A stretch of DNA of 62,208 bases, from contig CAYYZO010000014.1 in the NCBI GenBank assembly GCA_964476185.1, forward strand, positions 1-62,208. The letters run 5' to 3'. The DNA is from DATNBU01 sp964476185 (GTDB lineage: Bacteria; Desulfobacterota; Binatia; UBA1149; CAITLU01). Shown here piece after piece: positions 15,903 through 23,902 of this stretch (within the stretch, counting starts at the first letter, position 1; the number at the start of each line of letters is the position of its first letter). The notes below the pieces were generated by a model. The model searched no databases and was not told the origin of the DNA. It was given only the letters and a program-made list of their open reading frames with translations. Both the position numbers and the translations under genes were made by a program.

Positions 15903-17411
15903 ATGCGACCGCTCGCGGCCGCCCGGATCGTCGCCGGCGTCCTCGTGCTCGCGGCCAGTTTCGCCGGGGCCGAGTCGATACCGCCGCGCGCGCTCTGTGC
16001 ATACGACGGGCTCTGCGGCGACGTGAACGATTCCGGCGGCGTCACATCCGCCGATGCTCTCCTCGTCCTCAAGAAGTCCGTCGGCCAGGAGGTCACGCTG
16101 GCCTGCGCGGCGACGGGCTATCCGCCGTACGCGGTTCCGCTGCGAAGCGGCCAGATCGAATGCTTCGATGCAACGGGCTCCGAGATCGACTGCGCGGGCA
16201 GCGGCCAGGACGGCGAGTTCCAGGCCGGTTTCGAGCCGGTGTTCAGCGAGCAGGGAGACGGGACCATTCTCGACAAGGCCAGCGGCCTGCAGTGGGAAGT
16301 CCTGGATCGCGACCTGCTCTCGATCCATCGCATGGATGCGTCGAAGACCTGGGAAGAAGCGCAGGCCAAGGTCGACGCGCTCAACGCCGACTCGTTCGCA
16401 GGCTTCAGCGACTGGCGGCTGCCGAACATCCGCGAACTGCAGACCCTTGTGGCCCACGGGGTCCGCGATCCCGCCACGCACCCGACGTTCGACGCCGCCT
16501 GCACCGACGGCTGCAATCTTCTCGGATGCAGTTGCACCAATCCCGGTTACCACTGGAGCTCGACGACGTGCCTCGAGGTCCCGAACCAGGCGTGGTCCAT
16601 CAACTTCTACGCCGGCGAGACCACGCGGCTGCCCAAGGCGAATGCCGCGACGGCGCGCGCCGTGCGGGGAGGCATCGTCGCGAAGGGGTTGACGTACACG
16701 GACCTGACGGCGTCCATCCTGCCGTCCTGCGTGCTGGCGGGTCCGTGCGGGGACGTGAACGAATCCGGCACCGTGTCCGCGCCCGATGCCCTGACGGTGC
16801 TGCAGGCCGCGGTGGGACTCGACGTGACGCCGCGTTGCCCGGTCACCGCGATCGGCAGCAGCGCCGAGGTGCTGCGCACCGGCCAGACGACTTGCCACGA
16901 CACCGCCGGCACGACGATCGACTGTGCGGGCACCGGACAGGACGCCGACTTCAATTACGGCGTCTCGCCGATCCTGGTCGACAACGGCGACGGCACGATC
17001 GCCGACGAAGGAACGGGACTCGTCTGGGAGAAGCTCGACGCGGCGCCCGCCGGGCTTCACGCCCAGGATGCGTTCGGCAACTGGGGGCAGGCGTTCGAAA
17101 AGATCGCCGCGCTGAACGCGGCTTCGTTCGCCGGCCACGCCGACTGGCGCCTGCCGAACGTGCGCGAGCTGCAGACGCTCATCCGCTTCGGCACGTTCCT
17201 GCCGGCCGTGCCGGCGGCATTCAACGCCGACTGCGGGGGCAGTTGCACGGTCACGACCTGCAGCTGCACGCCGTCGAACGTCTTCTGGACCTCGACGTCG
17301 AGCGCGGACGACCCGGCCGAAGCGTGGTTCGTCGATTTCTACGACGGGTTCGCGGGGCCGACGCCGAAGTCCGGCTTCGGCATCACCCGGGCGGTTCGCG
17401 GCGGACTGTAG
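15903..17411 (+). CDS. Secreted protein with two dockerin-like + DUF1566 modules
   Basis: 502 aa. ATG at 15903 gives an ideal signal peptide (RIVAGVLVLAASFAGA); an in-frame ATG at 15810 would add 31 residues. Module 1: dockerin-like LCGDVNDSGGVTSADALLVL, then a DUF1566 domain (ASGLQWEVLD, DWRLPNIRELQTLV, YHWSSTT, ARAVRGGI). Module 2 repeats the order: CGDVNESGTVSAPDALTVL, GTGLVWEKLD, DWRLPNVRELQTLI, FWTSTS, ARAVRGGL near ITRAVRGGL. This is an internal tandem duplication of about 240 residues. Extracellular, Ca2+ binding likely, ligand unknown. Confidence 0.88.
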   Translation: MRPLAAARIVAGVLVLAASFAGAESIPPRALCAYDGLCGDVNDSGGVTSADALLVLKKSVGQEVTLACAATGYPPYAVPLRSGQIECFDATGSEIDCAGSGQDGEFQAGFEPVFSEQGDGTILDKASGLQWEVLDRDLLSIHRMDASKTWEEAQAKVDALNADSFAGFSDWRLPNIRELQTLVAHGVRDPATHPTFDAACTDGCNLLGCSCTNPGYHWSSTTCLEVPNQAWSINFYAGETTRLPKANAATARAVRGGIVAKGLTYTDLTASILPSCVLAGPCGDVNESGTVSAPDALTVLQAAVGLDVTPRCPVTAIGSSAEVLRTGQTTCHDTAGTTIDCAGTGQDADFNYGVSPILVDNGDGTIADEGTGLVWEKLDAAPAGLHAQDAFGNWGQAFEKIAALNAASFAGHADWRLPNVRELQTLIRFGTFLPAVPAAFNADCGGSCTVTTCSCTPSNVFWTSTSSADDPAEAWFVDFYDGFAGPTPKSGFGITRAVRGGL

Positions 17412-17442
17412 CCCGGCGGCGACCCGCCGGCGGTCGCCGGGC
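17411..17442 (+). terminator. Hairpin directly after the two-module secreted gene
   Basis: GCCCGGCG..GACC pairs with GGTCGCCGGGC across a short CGCCGG loop, starting at the stop codon. A 2-nt bulge interrupts the stem and no T-run follows, so this is a tentative terminator. Confidence 0.4.
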
Positions 17443-17510
17443 GGGGCGCCCGGCCTCGGGAGCAGGGCGCCGGCCGGCGGGTCCCCGCGGGCGGGTCGCC
17501 GCGGGCGGAC

Positions 17511-17540
17511 ATAAACAAGCAGGCTTGACTGTTTGTTTGT
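17511..17540. promoter_or_regulatory. TetR-type operator (imperfect 30-bp palindrome)
   Basis: AAACAAGCAG on the left pairs with CTGTTTGTTT on the right; 22 of 30 positions are symmetric. It overlaps the -35 box of the promoter for the downstream TetR gene and matches the AAACAAGC..GCTTGTTT style of many TetR operators. Autorepression is the simplest reading. Confidence 0.65.
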
Positions 17541-17553
17541 GGGCAGCTAGCGT
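17525..17553 (+). promoter_or_regulatory. Promoter TTGACT-17-TAGCGT for the TetR operon
   Basis: TTGACT (17525-17530) and TAGCGT (17548-17553) are 17 bp apart and 11 bp from the ATG at 17565. The -35 box is inside the palindromic operator, so repressor binding would block RNA polymerase. Confidence 0.6.
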
Positions 17554-17564
17554 CCGCCGCCATC

Positions 17565-18275
17565 ATGGATTCGTCCTCCGCCCCCGTCCGCCGCACGCAG
17601 GAAGAACGCAGCGCCGCCACGCAGCGGGCGCTGCTCGACGCCGCCGTCCAATGCCTGATCGACGGCGGCTACCAGGGCTTCAGCACGACCGTCGTCGCCG
17701 ACCGTGCCGGCGTCTCGCGCGGTGCGCAGCTCCACCACTTTCCGACGCGGGCGTCGCTCGTCGCCGCGGCCGTCGCGCACGTGTTCGCCGGGCTGACCGA
17801 GGACTACCAGCAGCGGTTCGCGGCGCTCGCCGAGAAGGACCGCAGCCCGGCGCGCGCCGTCGCACTGCTGCAGGCGATCTGTCTCGACCCCCGCCACCAG
17901 GCCGTGCTCGACCTCTACGCCGCCGCTCGCACGGATGTGGAGCTTCGCGAGAGCCTCGTGCCGATCGCCGCGCGACACCGCGAGAACACGATCGAGCTCG
18001 CGTGCCGCTACTTCCCGCAGGCTGCCGGCGACGAACGCTTCCGCCTCACGCTCGAGCTTCTCCTGCACGCCGTCGTCGGCATGGCGGTCGCGCACGGGCT
18101 GTACGGGGAGGATCCCGGCGCTCCCGCGCTGATGACGCTCGTCGAACGGCTCGCGACCGACGCCGCGAGCGTCGCCCGGCCGAAGCGCACGAGCCTGCGC
18201 CTGGCATCGCCCGCCGACCGCAGCGAGCGGAAAAGGACCGCCCGGAAGCGAAACGAATCCACGGGCAAGGACTGA
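17565..18275 (+). CDS. TetR family regulator of the sterol-desaturase-fold gene
   Basis: 236 aa. Helix-turn-helix: RALLDAAVQCLIDGGYQGFS, then VVADRAGVSRGAQLHHFPTR, a typical TetR recognition helix. The C-terminal ligand domain includes LDLYAAARTDVELRESLVP and a helix rich in small residues. A basic tail (about 205-236) is unusual. The stop lies 5 bp before the ATG of the hydroxylase gene, so both are one operon, and a palindrome with promoter precedes the TetR gene. The regulator probably senses the enzyme's lipid substrate or product. Confidence 0.93.
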   Translation: MDSSSAPVRRTQEERSAATQRALLDAAVQCLIDGGYQGFSTTVVADRAGVSRGAQLHHFPTRASLVAAAVAHVFAGLTEDYQQRFAALAEKDRSPARAVALLQAICLDPRHQAVLDLYAAARTDVELRESLVPIAARHRENTIELACRYFPQAAGDERFRLTLELLLHAVVGMAVAHGLYGEDPGAPALMTLVERLATDAASVARPKRTSLRLASPADRSERKRTARKRNESTGKD

Positions 18276-18280
18276 AGCCG

Positions 18281-19177
18281 ATGGTCGATCTCACCATCTA
18301 CGCGATTCCCGCCTTCATCGTCACGATGGTCGTCGAATCCGCGCTGCTGCGGCGCCATCCGGAGAAGAAGGGGTACTGGGCTCCCGACACGCGCGCGAGC
18401 CTGACGATGGGCGTCGGCAACGTCCTGATCGACCTCGGGATGAAGGGCGTGCAGTTCGCGCTGCTGACCTGGTTTGCCGCCTTCGCGCCGTGGCGGCTCG
18501 ATCCGTGGACGTGGCAAAGCTGGGTCGTCGGCGTCGTCGGGGTCGACTTCGCGTACTACTGGTTCCACCGGATGAGCCACGACGTGCGCCTGCTGTGGGC
18601 GGCGCACGTCAACCACCACTCGAGCGAGTACTACAACCTCTCGACGGCGCTCCGGCAGTCGTGGACGACGCCGTTCACGTCGCTGCCGTTCTACTGGCCG
18701 CTCGCGCTCCTCGGTCTCGACCCGGCGATGATCCTCGCGATCAGCGCGCTGAACACGCTGTACCAGTACTGGATCCACACCGAGCTCGTCGACCGGATCG
18801 GCCCGCTCGAGGCGGTGCTGAACACCGCGTCGCATCACCGCGTGCACCACGGCACGAACGTCGAGTATCTCGACCGCAATCACGCCGGCATCTTCATCGT
18901 CTGGGACAAGCTGTTCGGGACGTTCGAACCCGAGCGTGCGCCCGCCGTCTACGGGCTGACGAAGAACATCCGCACCTTCGATCCCGTGAAGATCGCGTTC
19001 CACGAGTACCAGGCGATCTGGCGCGACGTGCGGCGGGCGAAGAGCCTGAGCGAGGCTCTCGGGTACGTGTTCGCGCCGCCGGGATGGAGTTCCGACGGGT
19101 CGACGATGACGTCGGACCAACTGCGCGCGGCAGCGAACTCCGGATCTTCTGCGGCGATGCCGGCCCAGGCCGCCTGA
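18281..19177 (+). CDS. Sterol desaturase / fatty acid hydroxylase superfamily protein
   Basis: 298 aa with about four membrane helices. The di-iron histidine boxes are complete: HRMSH (HxxxH), HVNHH (HxxHH) and HHRVHH (HxxHH), plus the aspartate/asparagine following box 3 (HGTNVEYLDRN). It should hydroxylate or desaturate a membrane lipid using O2. Length is typical. No obvious ribosome site; expression may depend on coupling with the TetR gene 5 bp upstream. The exact lipid (sterol, hopanoid or fatty acid) cannot be told from sequence. Confidence 0.94.
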   Translation: MVDLTIYAIPAFIVTMVVESALLRRHPEKKGYWAPDTRASLTMGVGNVLIDLGMKGVQFALLTWFAAFAPWRLDPWTWQSWVVGVVGVDFAYYWFHRMSHDVRLLWAAHVNHHSSEYYNLSTALRQSWTTPFTSLPFYWPLALLGLDPAMILAISALNTLYQYWIHTELVDRIGPLEAVLNTASHHRVHHGTNVEYLDRNHAGIFIVWDKLFGTFEPERAPAVYGLTKNIRTFDPVKIAFHEYQAIWRDVRRAKSLSEALGYVFAPPGWSSDGSTMTSDQLRAAANSGSSAAMPAQAA

Positions 19178-19332
19178 CGCGCGACTGCACAAGGACCCGA
19201 ACGGAACGTCGAAGCCCTCGGAACGGATCGGCTTTTTTGCGGTCCGACCTCGGCGTCGGGGCCGCTTCGGCGTCGTCTCCGGGGGCGTTTCCCTCAAGCG
19301 TCCCCCCCCATGTAGGCTGCACTCGTAGCAAC

Positions 19333-21618
19333 GTGAAGCCACACCGTGATGCACACGACGAGCCGGCATCCGCGACGCCGGACGGGCCTCCAACGACGGA
19401 TGCCGACCTCGTGCAACTGCGCCGGGTGCGTGCGCGCTACGATACGCTCCTGCGTTCGCCGTACATCGGGATCCTGGTCGTCGATCGCAACGGCAAGGTC
19501 GTCGAGGCCAACGACACGGTGTTGTCCGCGATCGGCCGATCGCAGTCCGACCTCGTCGCCGAGCGCATCTCTTGGCTCGACCAGTCGACGGTAGGCTTGG
19601 AACTGCGCGAGGAACCCGGGGCGGCTTTCGAGAGGCTCCGCATCGCCGGTTTCGTCCCGCCGTGGAGGATGGTCGTCCCGACGGGGCCGCTCGAGCCCCG
19701 GCAGATCCTCGCCACCGGCGCGGTGGTCGAGGGCGAGGACGACCTGGCGCTCTTCGTCGCCCTCGACATCAGCCCCCTCGAGCACACCAAGCGCGTGTTG
19801 CGGATCCGCGACGAGCAGGTCGTCCTCGCGGCGGAACTCTCCCGACGGTTCATCGACGTCGGGGTGGAGGCCATGGACGCGCTGTTCGCGCAGTCTCTCG
19901 AGCGCATCTGCGTAACGTACGGTGCGGACATGGCTTCGCTCTACGAGTACGACTCGGGGGAGCGCGAAGCCGAGTGCAAGCACTGGTGGGCGAGCCCGGA
20001 GGCAAGGGCGCGCCGGGGCGATCGGGCTCCGGGCAGCTTGCGGCTGGAGGCGTTCCCCAAACTCTCCGAACGGCTTGTCGAAGGCGAAGCCGTCCTGGCG
20101 TCCGACCCGGACGCCGCCGAGTCCGAGGGGTTGCCGGACGTCGCGAAGTGGATACGCGATCGCGCCGTCACGTCCGTGATCGTGATCCCCGTCGTACGTC
20201 GCGGGGCTGTGAAGACGCTTCTCTCGCTGGTGTCGCTCGATCGGCGTCCGGAGTGGTCCGGGGATACCCTCGCGACACTCGGAATTCTCGGGAACATGCT
20301 CGCCAACGCCCTCGACCGGCAGAGGGAGGAGAGCGAGCGCTCCGCGCGCGGGCGCGCGATGCGTTTGATCGCGGGCCTCGCCGCCGAGTTGGTGCACCTG
20401 CCGGCCGACCGCATGGACGCCGCCATCGACGAGGCCCTTTCCCGGGTCGGCGAGGTCGTCGAGGCGGACGGTTGCGCCGTCTACCTGGTCAACTCCGAGC
20501 ATACCCGGGCCCGCCTCGCCCACGTGTGGAGTCCGGCCTACATCTCGCGACGCAAGGAGTTCGAGATCGTCGCCCTGGGCCCGGTCGAGTGGGCGTACTC
20601 GGTGCTGCGGTCCGGTCGGATGCTCGCCATCGCCGACACCTTGGGCCTCGAGAACGAGGCGGGCGACTTCTCGACGATCCTCCGGCCCTTCGGCGTGCGC
20701 TCGGTGGCGCTGGTGCCGATGACGCTGGACGGGGAGGTCATCGGGTTCTGCGGCTACGTGTGGATGGGGCACGCGCGGACGGACCTCCCAAGGCTCGAGT
20801 CCACGCTGCGGCTGCTGAGCGAGTTGCTGGTCGGCGCGGAGGGCCGCAAGCGCAAGGACCGCGAGCTTCGAGAACTCCATGCGTCGCTCGAGCATCGAGT
20901 CCTCGAGCGCACCGCGCAGCTCGAGACGATGAACCGGGAGCTCGGCGCGTTCAGCTACTCGGTGTCGCACGACCTGCGCTCCCCGCTGCGCAGCATCAAC
21001 GGCTTCGCGCAAATGCTGCGGGAGGACCATGGCCACGAGATGGGGCCGGGGGCCCTCGAGCTTCTCGATTCCGTGGGCCGCGCGACCCGTCGCATGGACG
21101 AGCTGATCGATGCGCTGCTCAGCCTCGCCCGCATCTCGCGGGTGGAGTCGGTCCGGGAGCTCGTCGACTTGTCGGCCATCGCCGAAGACATCCTGGCGGC
21201 GATTCGACGGGAAGACCCGTCCCGCGCGGTGTCCTGCCTGGTCGAACCGGGCCTGCGGGCCGTCGGCGATCCGCGCCTGTTGCGCATCGTGCTCGACAAT
21301 CTCCTGCGCAATGCCTGGAAGTTCACGCGTCGAACCGAAGGCGCGGCCATCCGCGTCGGTGTCGAGGAGCGCGACGGTCGGTCCCGTTTTTACGTCCGGG
21401 ACAACGGGGCCGGCTTCGACCCGACGCACGCCGGGAAGTTGTTCGGGACGTTCCAGCGCCTGCACCACGAGAGCGAGTTCGAGGGGCACGGCGTGGGGCT
21501 GGCGACCGTGCTGCGCATCGTGCGGATGCACGGCGGCGACGTCAGCGCCGACGGCCGCGTCAACCAGGGGGCGACCTTCTGGTTCAATTTTTCGGGGGCC
21601 GCTTCGCCGCCGGGCTGA
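19333..21618 (+). CDS. Sensor histidine kinase: PAS-GAF-GAF-HisKA-HATPase
   Basis: 761 aa from a GTG, chosen because it is the last start codon before the PAS domain; no ATG is available. PAS about 35-150 (YIGILVVDRNGKVVEAND), GAF-1 about 175-330, GAF-2 about 345-500, coiled coil LEHRVLERTAQLETMNREL, then HisKA with phospho-acceptor His546 in SVSHDLRSPLR. The ATPase shows the N box (NLLRNAWKF), G1 (DNGAGFD) and G2 (GHGVGLA). No transmembrane segment, so cytoplasmic. No response regulator is adjacent: an orphan kinase. Architecture of the last 260 residues closely matches the kinase at 44156. Confidence 0.88.
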   Translation: MKPHRDAHDEPASATPDGPPTTDADLVQLRRVRARYDTLLRSPYIGILVVDRNGKVVEANDTVLSAIGRSQSDLVAERISWLDQSTVGLELREEPGAAFERLRIAGFVPPWRMVVPTGPLEPRQILATGAVVEGEDDLALFVALDISPLEHTKRVLRIRDEQVVLAAELSRRFIDVGVEAMDALFAQSLERICVTYGADMASLYEYDSGEREAECKHWWASPEARARRGDRAPGSLRLEAFPKLSERLVEGEAVLASDPDAAESEGLPDVAKWIRDRAVTSVIVIPVVRRGAVKTLLSLVSLDRRPEWSGDTLATLGILGNMLANALDRQREESERSARGRAMRLIAGLAAELVHLPADRMDAAIDEALSRVGEVVEADGCAVYLVNSEHTRARLAHVWSPAYISRRKEFEIVALGPVEWAYSVLRSGRMLAIADTLGLENEAGDFSTILRPFGVRSVALVPMTLDGEVIGFCGYVWMGHARTDLPRLESTLRLLSELLVGAEGRKRKDRELRELHASLEHRVLERTAQLETMNRELGAFSYSVSHDLRSPLRSINGFAQMLREDHGHEMGPGALELLDSVGRATRRMDELIDALLSLARISRVESVRELVDLSAIAEDILAAIRREDPSRAVSCLVEPGLRAVGDPRLLRIVLDNLLRNAWKFTRRTEGAAIRVGVEERDGRSRFYVRDNGAGFDPTHAGKLFGTFQRLHHESEFEGHGVGLATVLRIVRMHGGDVSADGRVNQGATFWFNFSGAASPPG

Positions 21619-21781
21619 CTCTTCGCCGTTTGCGGGCGCGAACGGACGGGGAGTCCCGCCTGGCGACGAGTCGAACGCTTTCCGGCGTGAGCGGATGCGA
21701 TCGTGCGTGGATGAAAGAGATGGCGATCGGGCGACGACGGGCGCTTCGCGTGCCAATGAAAAACGGAGGGTAAAGAAAGTT

Positions 21782-21821
21782 GCGCGGCCGTCGATCCACG
21801 CTGATGGATCGACGGCTGCGC
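21782..21821. terminator. Bidirectional terminator hairpin
   Basis: A 17-bp stem with one G-T pair encloses a 6-nt loop (core GCCGTCGATCCA / TGGATCGACGGC, 21787-21816). It lies between the kinase (ends 21618) and the convergent secreted gene (ends 21880). Read on the minus strand it is followed by the T-rich AACTTTCTTTA, a good intrinsic terminator. Confidence 0.75.
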
Positions 21822-21879
21822 TCGTCTTTCGAGGCGAGTCCGGCGGGAGTTCCGGCGGACACACCGTGGTCAGCCTCGT

Positions 21880-22554
21880 TCAGTCGAACGAGACGACGCC
21901 GACGATGTTCCCCCACTTGTCGTAAACCTCCACGCGCCGGATCTCCGGGTCGGCGACGCTGTCGAGGCAGTCGCCCCAGCTGAGCGAAACCGATTGGTCC
22001 ACGTCTTCGTTTCGGTTCCCGCTGACGTTCTTCAGGTCGAAGTTGACGACCTTGTGGCAGGCCGCGCGCTCGATGTGCGGACAGAGGCCGCCGCTCCCGC
22101 AAAGGACGCCGCCGGGATGGGTCGTCTGGGCCCAGATCTCCACCTTGAAGTAGTCGTTGTCGGAGCCGGCCGCGCTGCTCGGGCCGCACATTTCGGCGCA
22201 CGACGCATGGGTGCTGCAGTAGTTCAGGTTGATGTCGCCCCAGCAGCGACAAGCGCTCGCTCCGCCGCCGACGTCGGAGCACTGGTAGCCGTTGCGGAGC
22301 CGGATGTTGTCGAGGCGAAGACCGACGCTGCCTGCGCCGATCTCGACGGTGCCCTGGTCGTAGACCCACGGGGACAGGGTGGCGTACGTGCCGTTGCAGT
22401 TCGTCGTCGACGTATCGTCGCCGCATTCCACGAACGGGTCGGTGAGCGGCGCGGAGAACTTGCTGGCGTGGGAGATCGCCATCGCGGGTCCCGCCGTCAG
22501 CGTGATCGTCGCCAACGCGGAACAGAGCAGCAGGCCAAAACGGGAACGGGTCAT
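21880..22554 (-). CDS. Small secreted Cys-rich protein of unknown function
   Basis: 224 aa, ATG with AGGAGG 4-5 nt upstream. A signal peptide ends near TAGPAMA. The mature protein has about 12 cysteines in a beta-rich background (CSDVGGGASACRCWGDINL, CSTHASCAEMCG, PHIERAACHKVV) and ends with EVYDKWGNIVGVVSFD. No recognised domain. Predicted extracellular or periplasmic. It stands alone between a terminator and an AT-richer control region. Confidence 0.75.
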   Translation of the reverse strand: MTRSRFGLLLCSALATITLTAGPAMAISHASKFSAPLTDPFVECGDDTSTTNCNGTYATLSPWVYDQGTVEIGAGSVGLRLDNIRLRNGYQCSDVGGGASACRCWGDINLNYCSTHASCAEMCGPSSAAGSDNDYFKVEIWAQTTHPGGVLCGSGGLCPHIERAACHKVVNFDLKNVSGNRNEDVDQSVSLSWGDCLDSVADPEIRRVEVYDKWGNIVGVVSFD

Positions 22555-22967
22555 GGTGTCCTCCTGGAGATCGGTGTGCAGGATTTTCGGAAACGCGACG
22601 AAATGCCGCGCCGACGCGTATTGCCGACCCGGGACCCGAAATGCAAGAGATCACATTCAGAGAGAACGACTGAATGTCGATTCACGGCGCGAGAGGTCGA
22701 CAGGAACCGATGTTCCGTCTCGCGTCGCACGACGCTCGATGAGGAATCGTCCTCTGCGACGATGCGCGGAAAGATCGGAAAACGTGCTGCAAGGCGCAGT
22801 GTCGCGCTTCAATGTGCGTGACGAGCGCGAAAGAGAATGAATGTTCGATCCGTCGTGGATGATTCTCGAGACTTTTTTCTCGCGGCACGCATCCTGCCGG
22901 GACGTTCGCTGCTCGAGTCGCGCGCCTTGGCGATCGAGCCGAACCTGCAGGCCGCGTCGGTCTCTTC
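22555..22967. other. 413-bp intergenic region, AT-richer, with an inverted repeat
   Basis: No supported gene. ORFs here lack ribosome sites and normal composition. It holds the perfect inverted repeat ACATTCAG (22653-22660) / CTGAATGT (22670-22677), about 100 bp upstream of the minus-strand gene starting at 22554. The base composition is noticeably less GC-rich than the flanks, consistent with a control region or a small transferred piece. Confidence 0.45.
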
Positions 22968-23810
22968 CTACGGCACCAGCGCCACCGCGCGCAGCGGGCC
23001 GCCGCTGCCTCCCTCGATCAGCATCGGAAGGGCCAGCAGCCACGCCCCCTTGGCTGGCACCTGGTCGAGGTTGGTCAGGTTCTCGAAACCCGGCACTCCG
23101 GCGTCGGCCGCGATCCGGTGAGCCTGGAACTCGGTGGACTTGCCCGGGTCGAGCGACGCGGTGTCGAGGCCGACCGCGGCGACGCCGCGCTGCTGCACGA
23201 GCAGCCGCATCGCCTCCTCGCCGAAGCCGGGGAAGTGGAGGTTGGACGCGTCGCCGGGCGTGTCGTCGCCGAGGTAGTCCTTCTTGTCGGGCCACTTGCG
23301 GCTCCAGCCCGTGCGGACGAGCACGATCGTGCCCTGCTTGATCGGCCCGTAGCGCGTCTCGAAGTTCATGACGTCGGTCATGCCGATCTCGTAGTCGGGC
23401 GACGCGGCCGCCTGCATGCTCACGTCGATCACGACGACCGGCGCGACCAGCCGCGCGAGCGGGATCTGGTCGAGCGTCGTGCCGCCCTCCTTGAAGTGCA
23501 CGGGCGCGTCGATGTGCGTGCCGCCGTGCTCGGGGGCCTGGAAGGCGCCTGCCGAGTAGAACCATCCGCCCGCGGTGCGACCGTTCGCGATCGGCGCGTA
23601 GCCGAACCCCGACGGAGTCGTCGGCCAGTAGACGGTGTTGACGTTGAACGGGTGGGTGAGGTCGACGGGCCTGAGGCGCGCGAAGTCGAGCGCCTGGGCG
23701 CCGGCCGGCGCCGGGACCGCGCCGAGCAGCGCTGCGGTGAAAACCGCGCCGGCAGCAGCCGAGGCGGCAAGGACGGCAACGGGGCGACGGGCGGGAATCG
23801 TTCGGGTCAT
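22968..23810 (-). CDS. Exported cyclase family protein (kynurenine formamidase fold)
   Basis: 280 aa; ATG at 23810 has GGAGAGG upstream. A signal peptide (about 1-39, AALLGAVPAPAGAQA) is unusual for this usually cytoplasmic family. Metal-binding motif HGGTHIDAPVHF at about residues 95-106, with further landmarks TGWSRKWPD and VGLDTASLDPG. The fold hydrolyses amide or lactone-like bonds (formamides, cyclic imides). Periplasmic placement argues against a tryptophan pathway role; the substrate is unknown. Divergent from the phospholipase D-like gene. Confidence 0.88.
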   Translation of the reverse strand: MTRTIPARRPVAVLAASAAAGAVFTAALLGAVPAPAGAQALDFARLRPVDLTHPFNVNTVYWPTTPSGFGYAPIANGRTAGGWFYSAGAFQAPEHGGTHIDAPVHFKEGGTTLDQIPLARLVAPVVVIDVSMQAAASPDYEIGMTDVMNFETRYGPIKQGTIVLVRTGWSRKWPDKKDYLGDDTPGDASNLHFPGFGEEAMRLLVQQRGVAAVGLDTASLDPGKSTEFQAHRIAADAGVPGFENLTNLDQVPAKGAWLLALPMLIEGGSGGPLRAVALVP

Positions 23811-23902
23811 GATCCTCTCCTTGGGTGGCGGGGCCGCGCCGCGCTTCCGGCGCGGCGATCGATGATGCTCCGGGTCCGCTTCCCGTGCTAGCGTCCACAC
23901 CG

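Noticed and set aside
22682..22888. 68-codon minus-strand frame
   Set aside because: No ribosome site, no signal or domain, and it lies in a region that looks regulatory.
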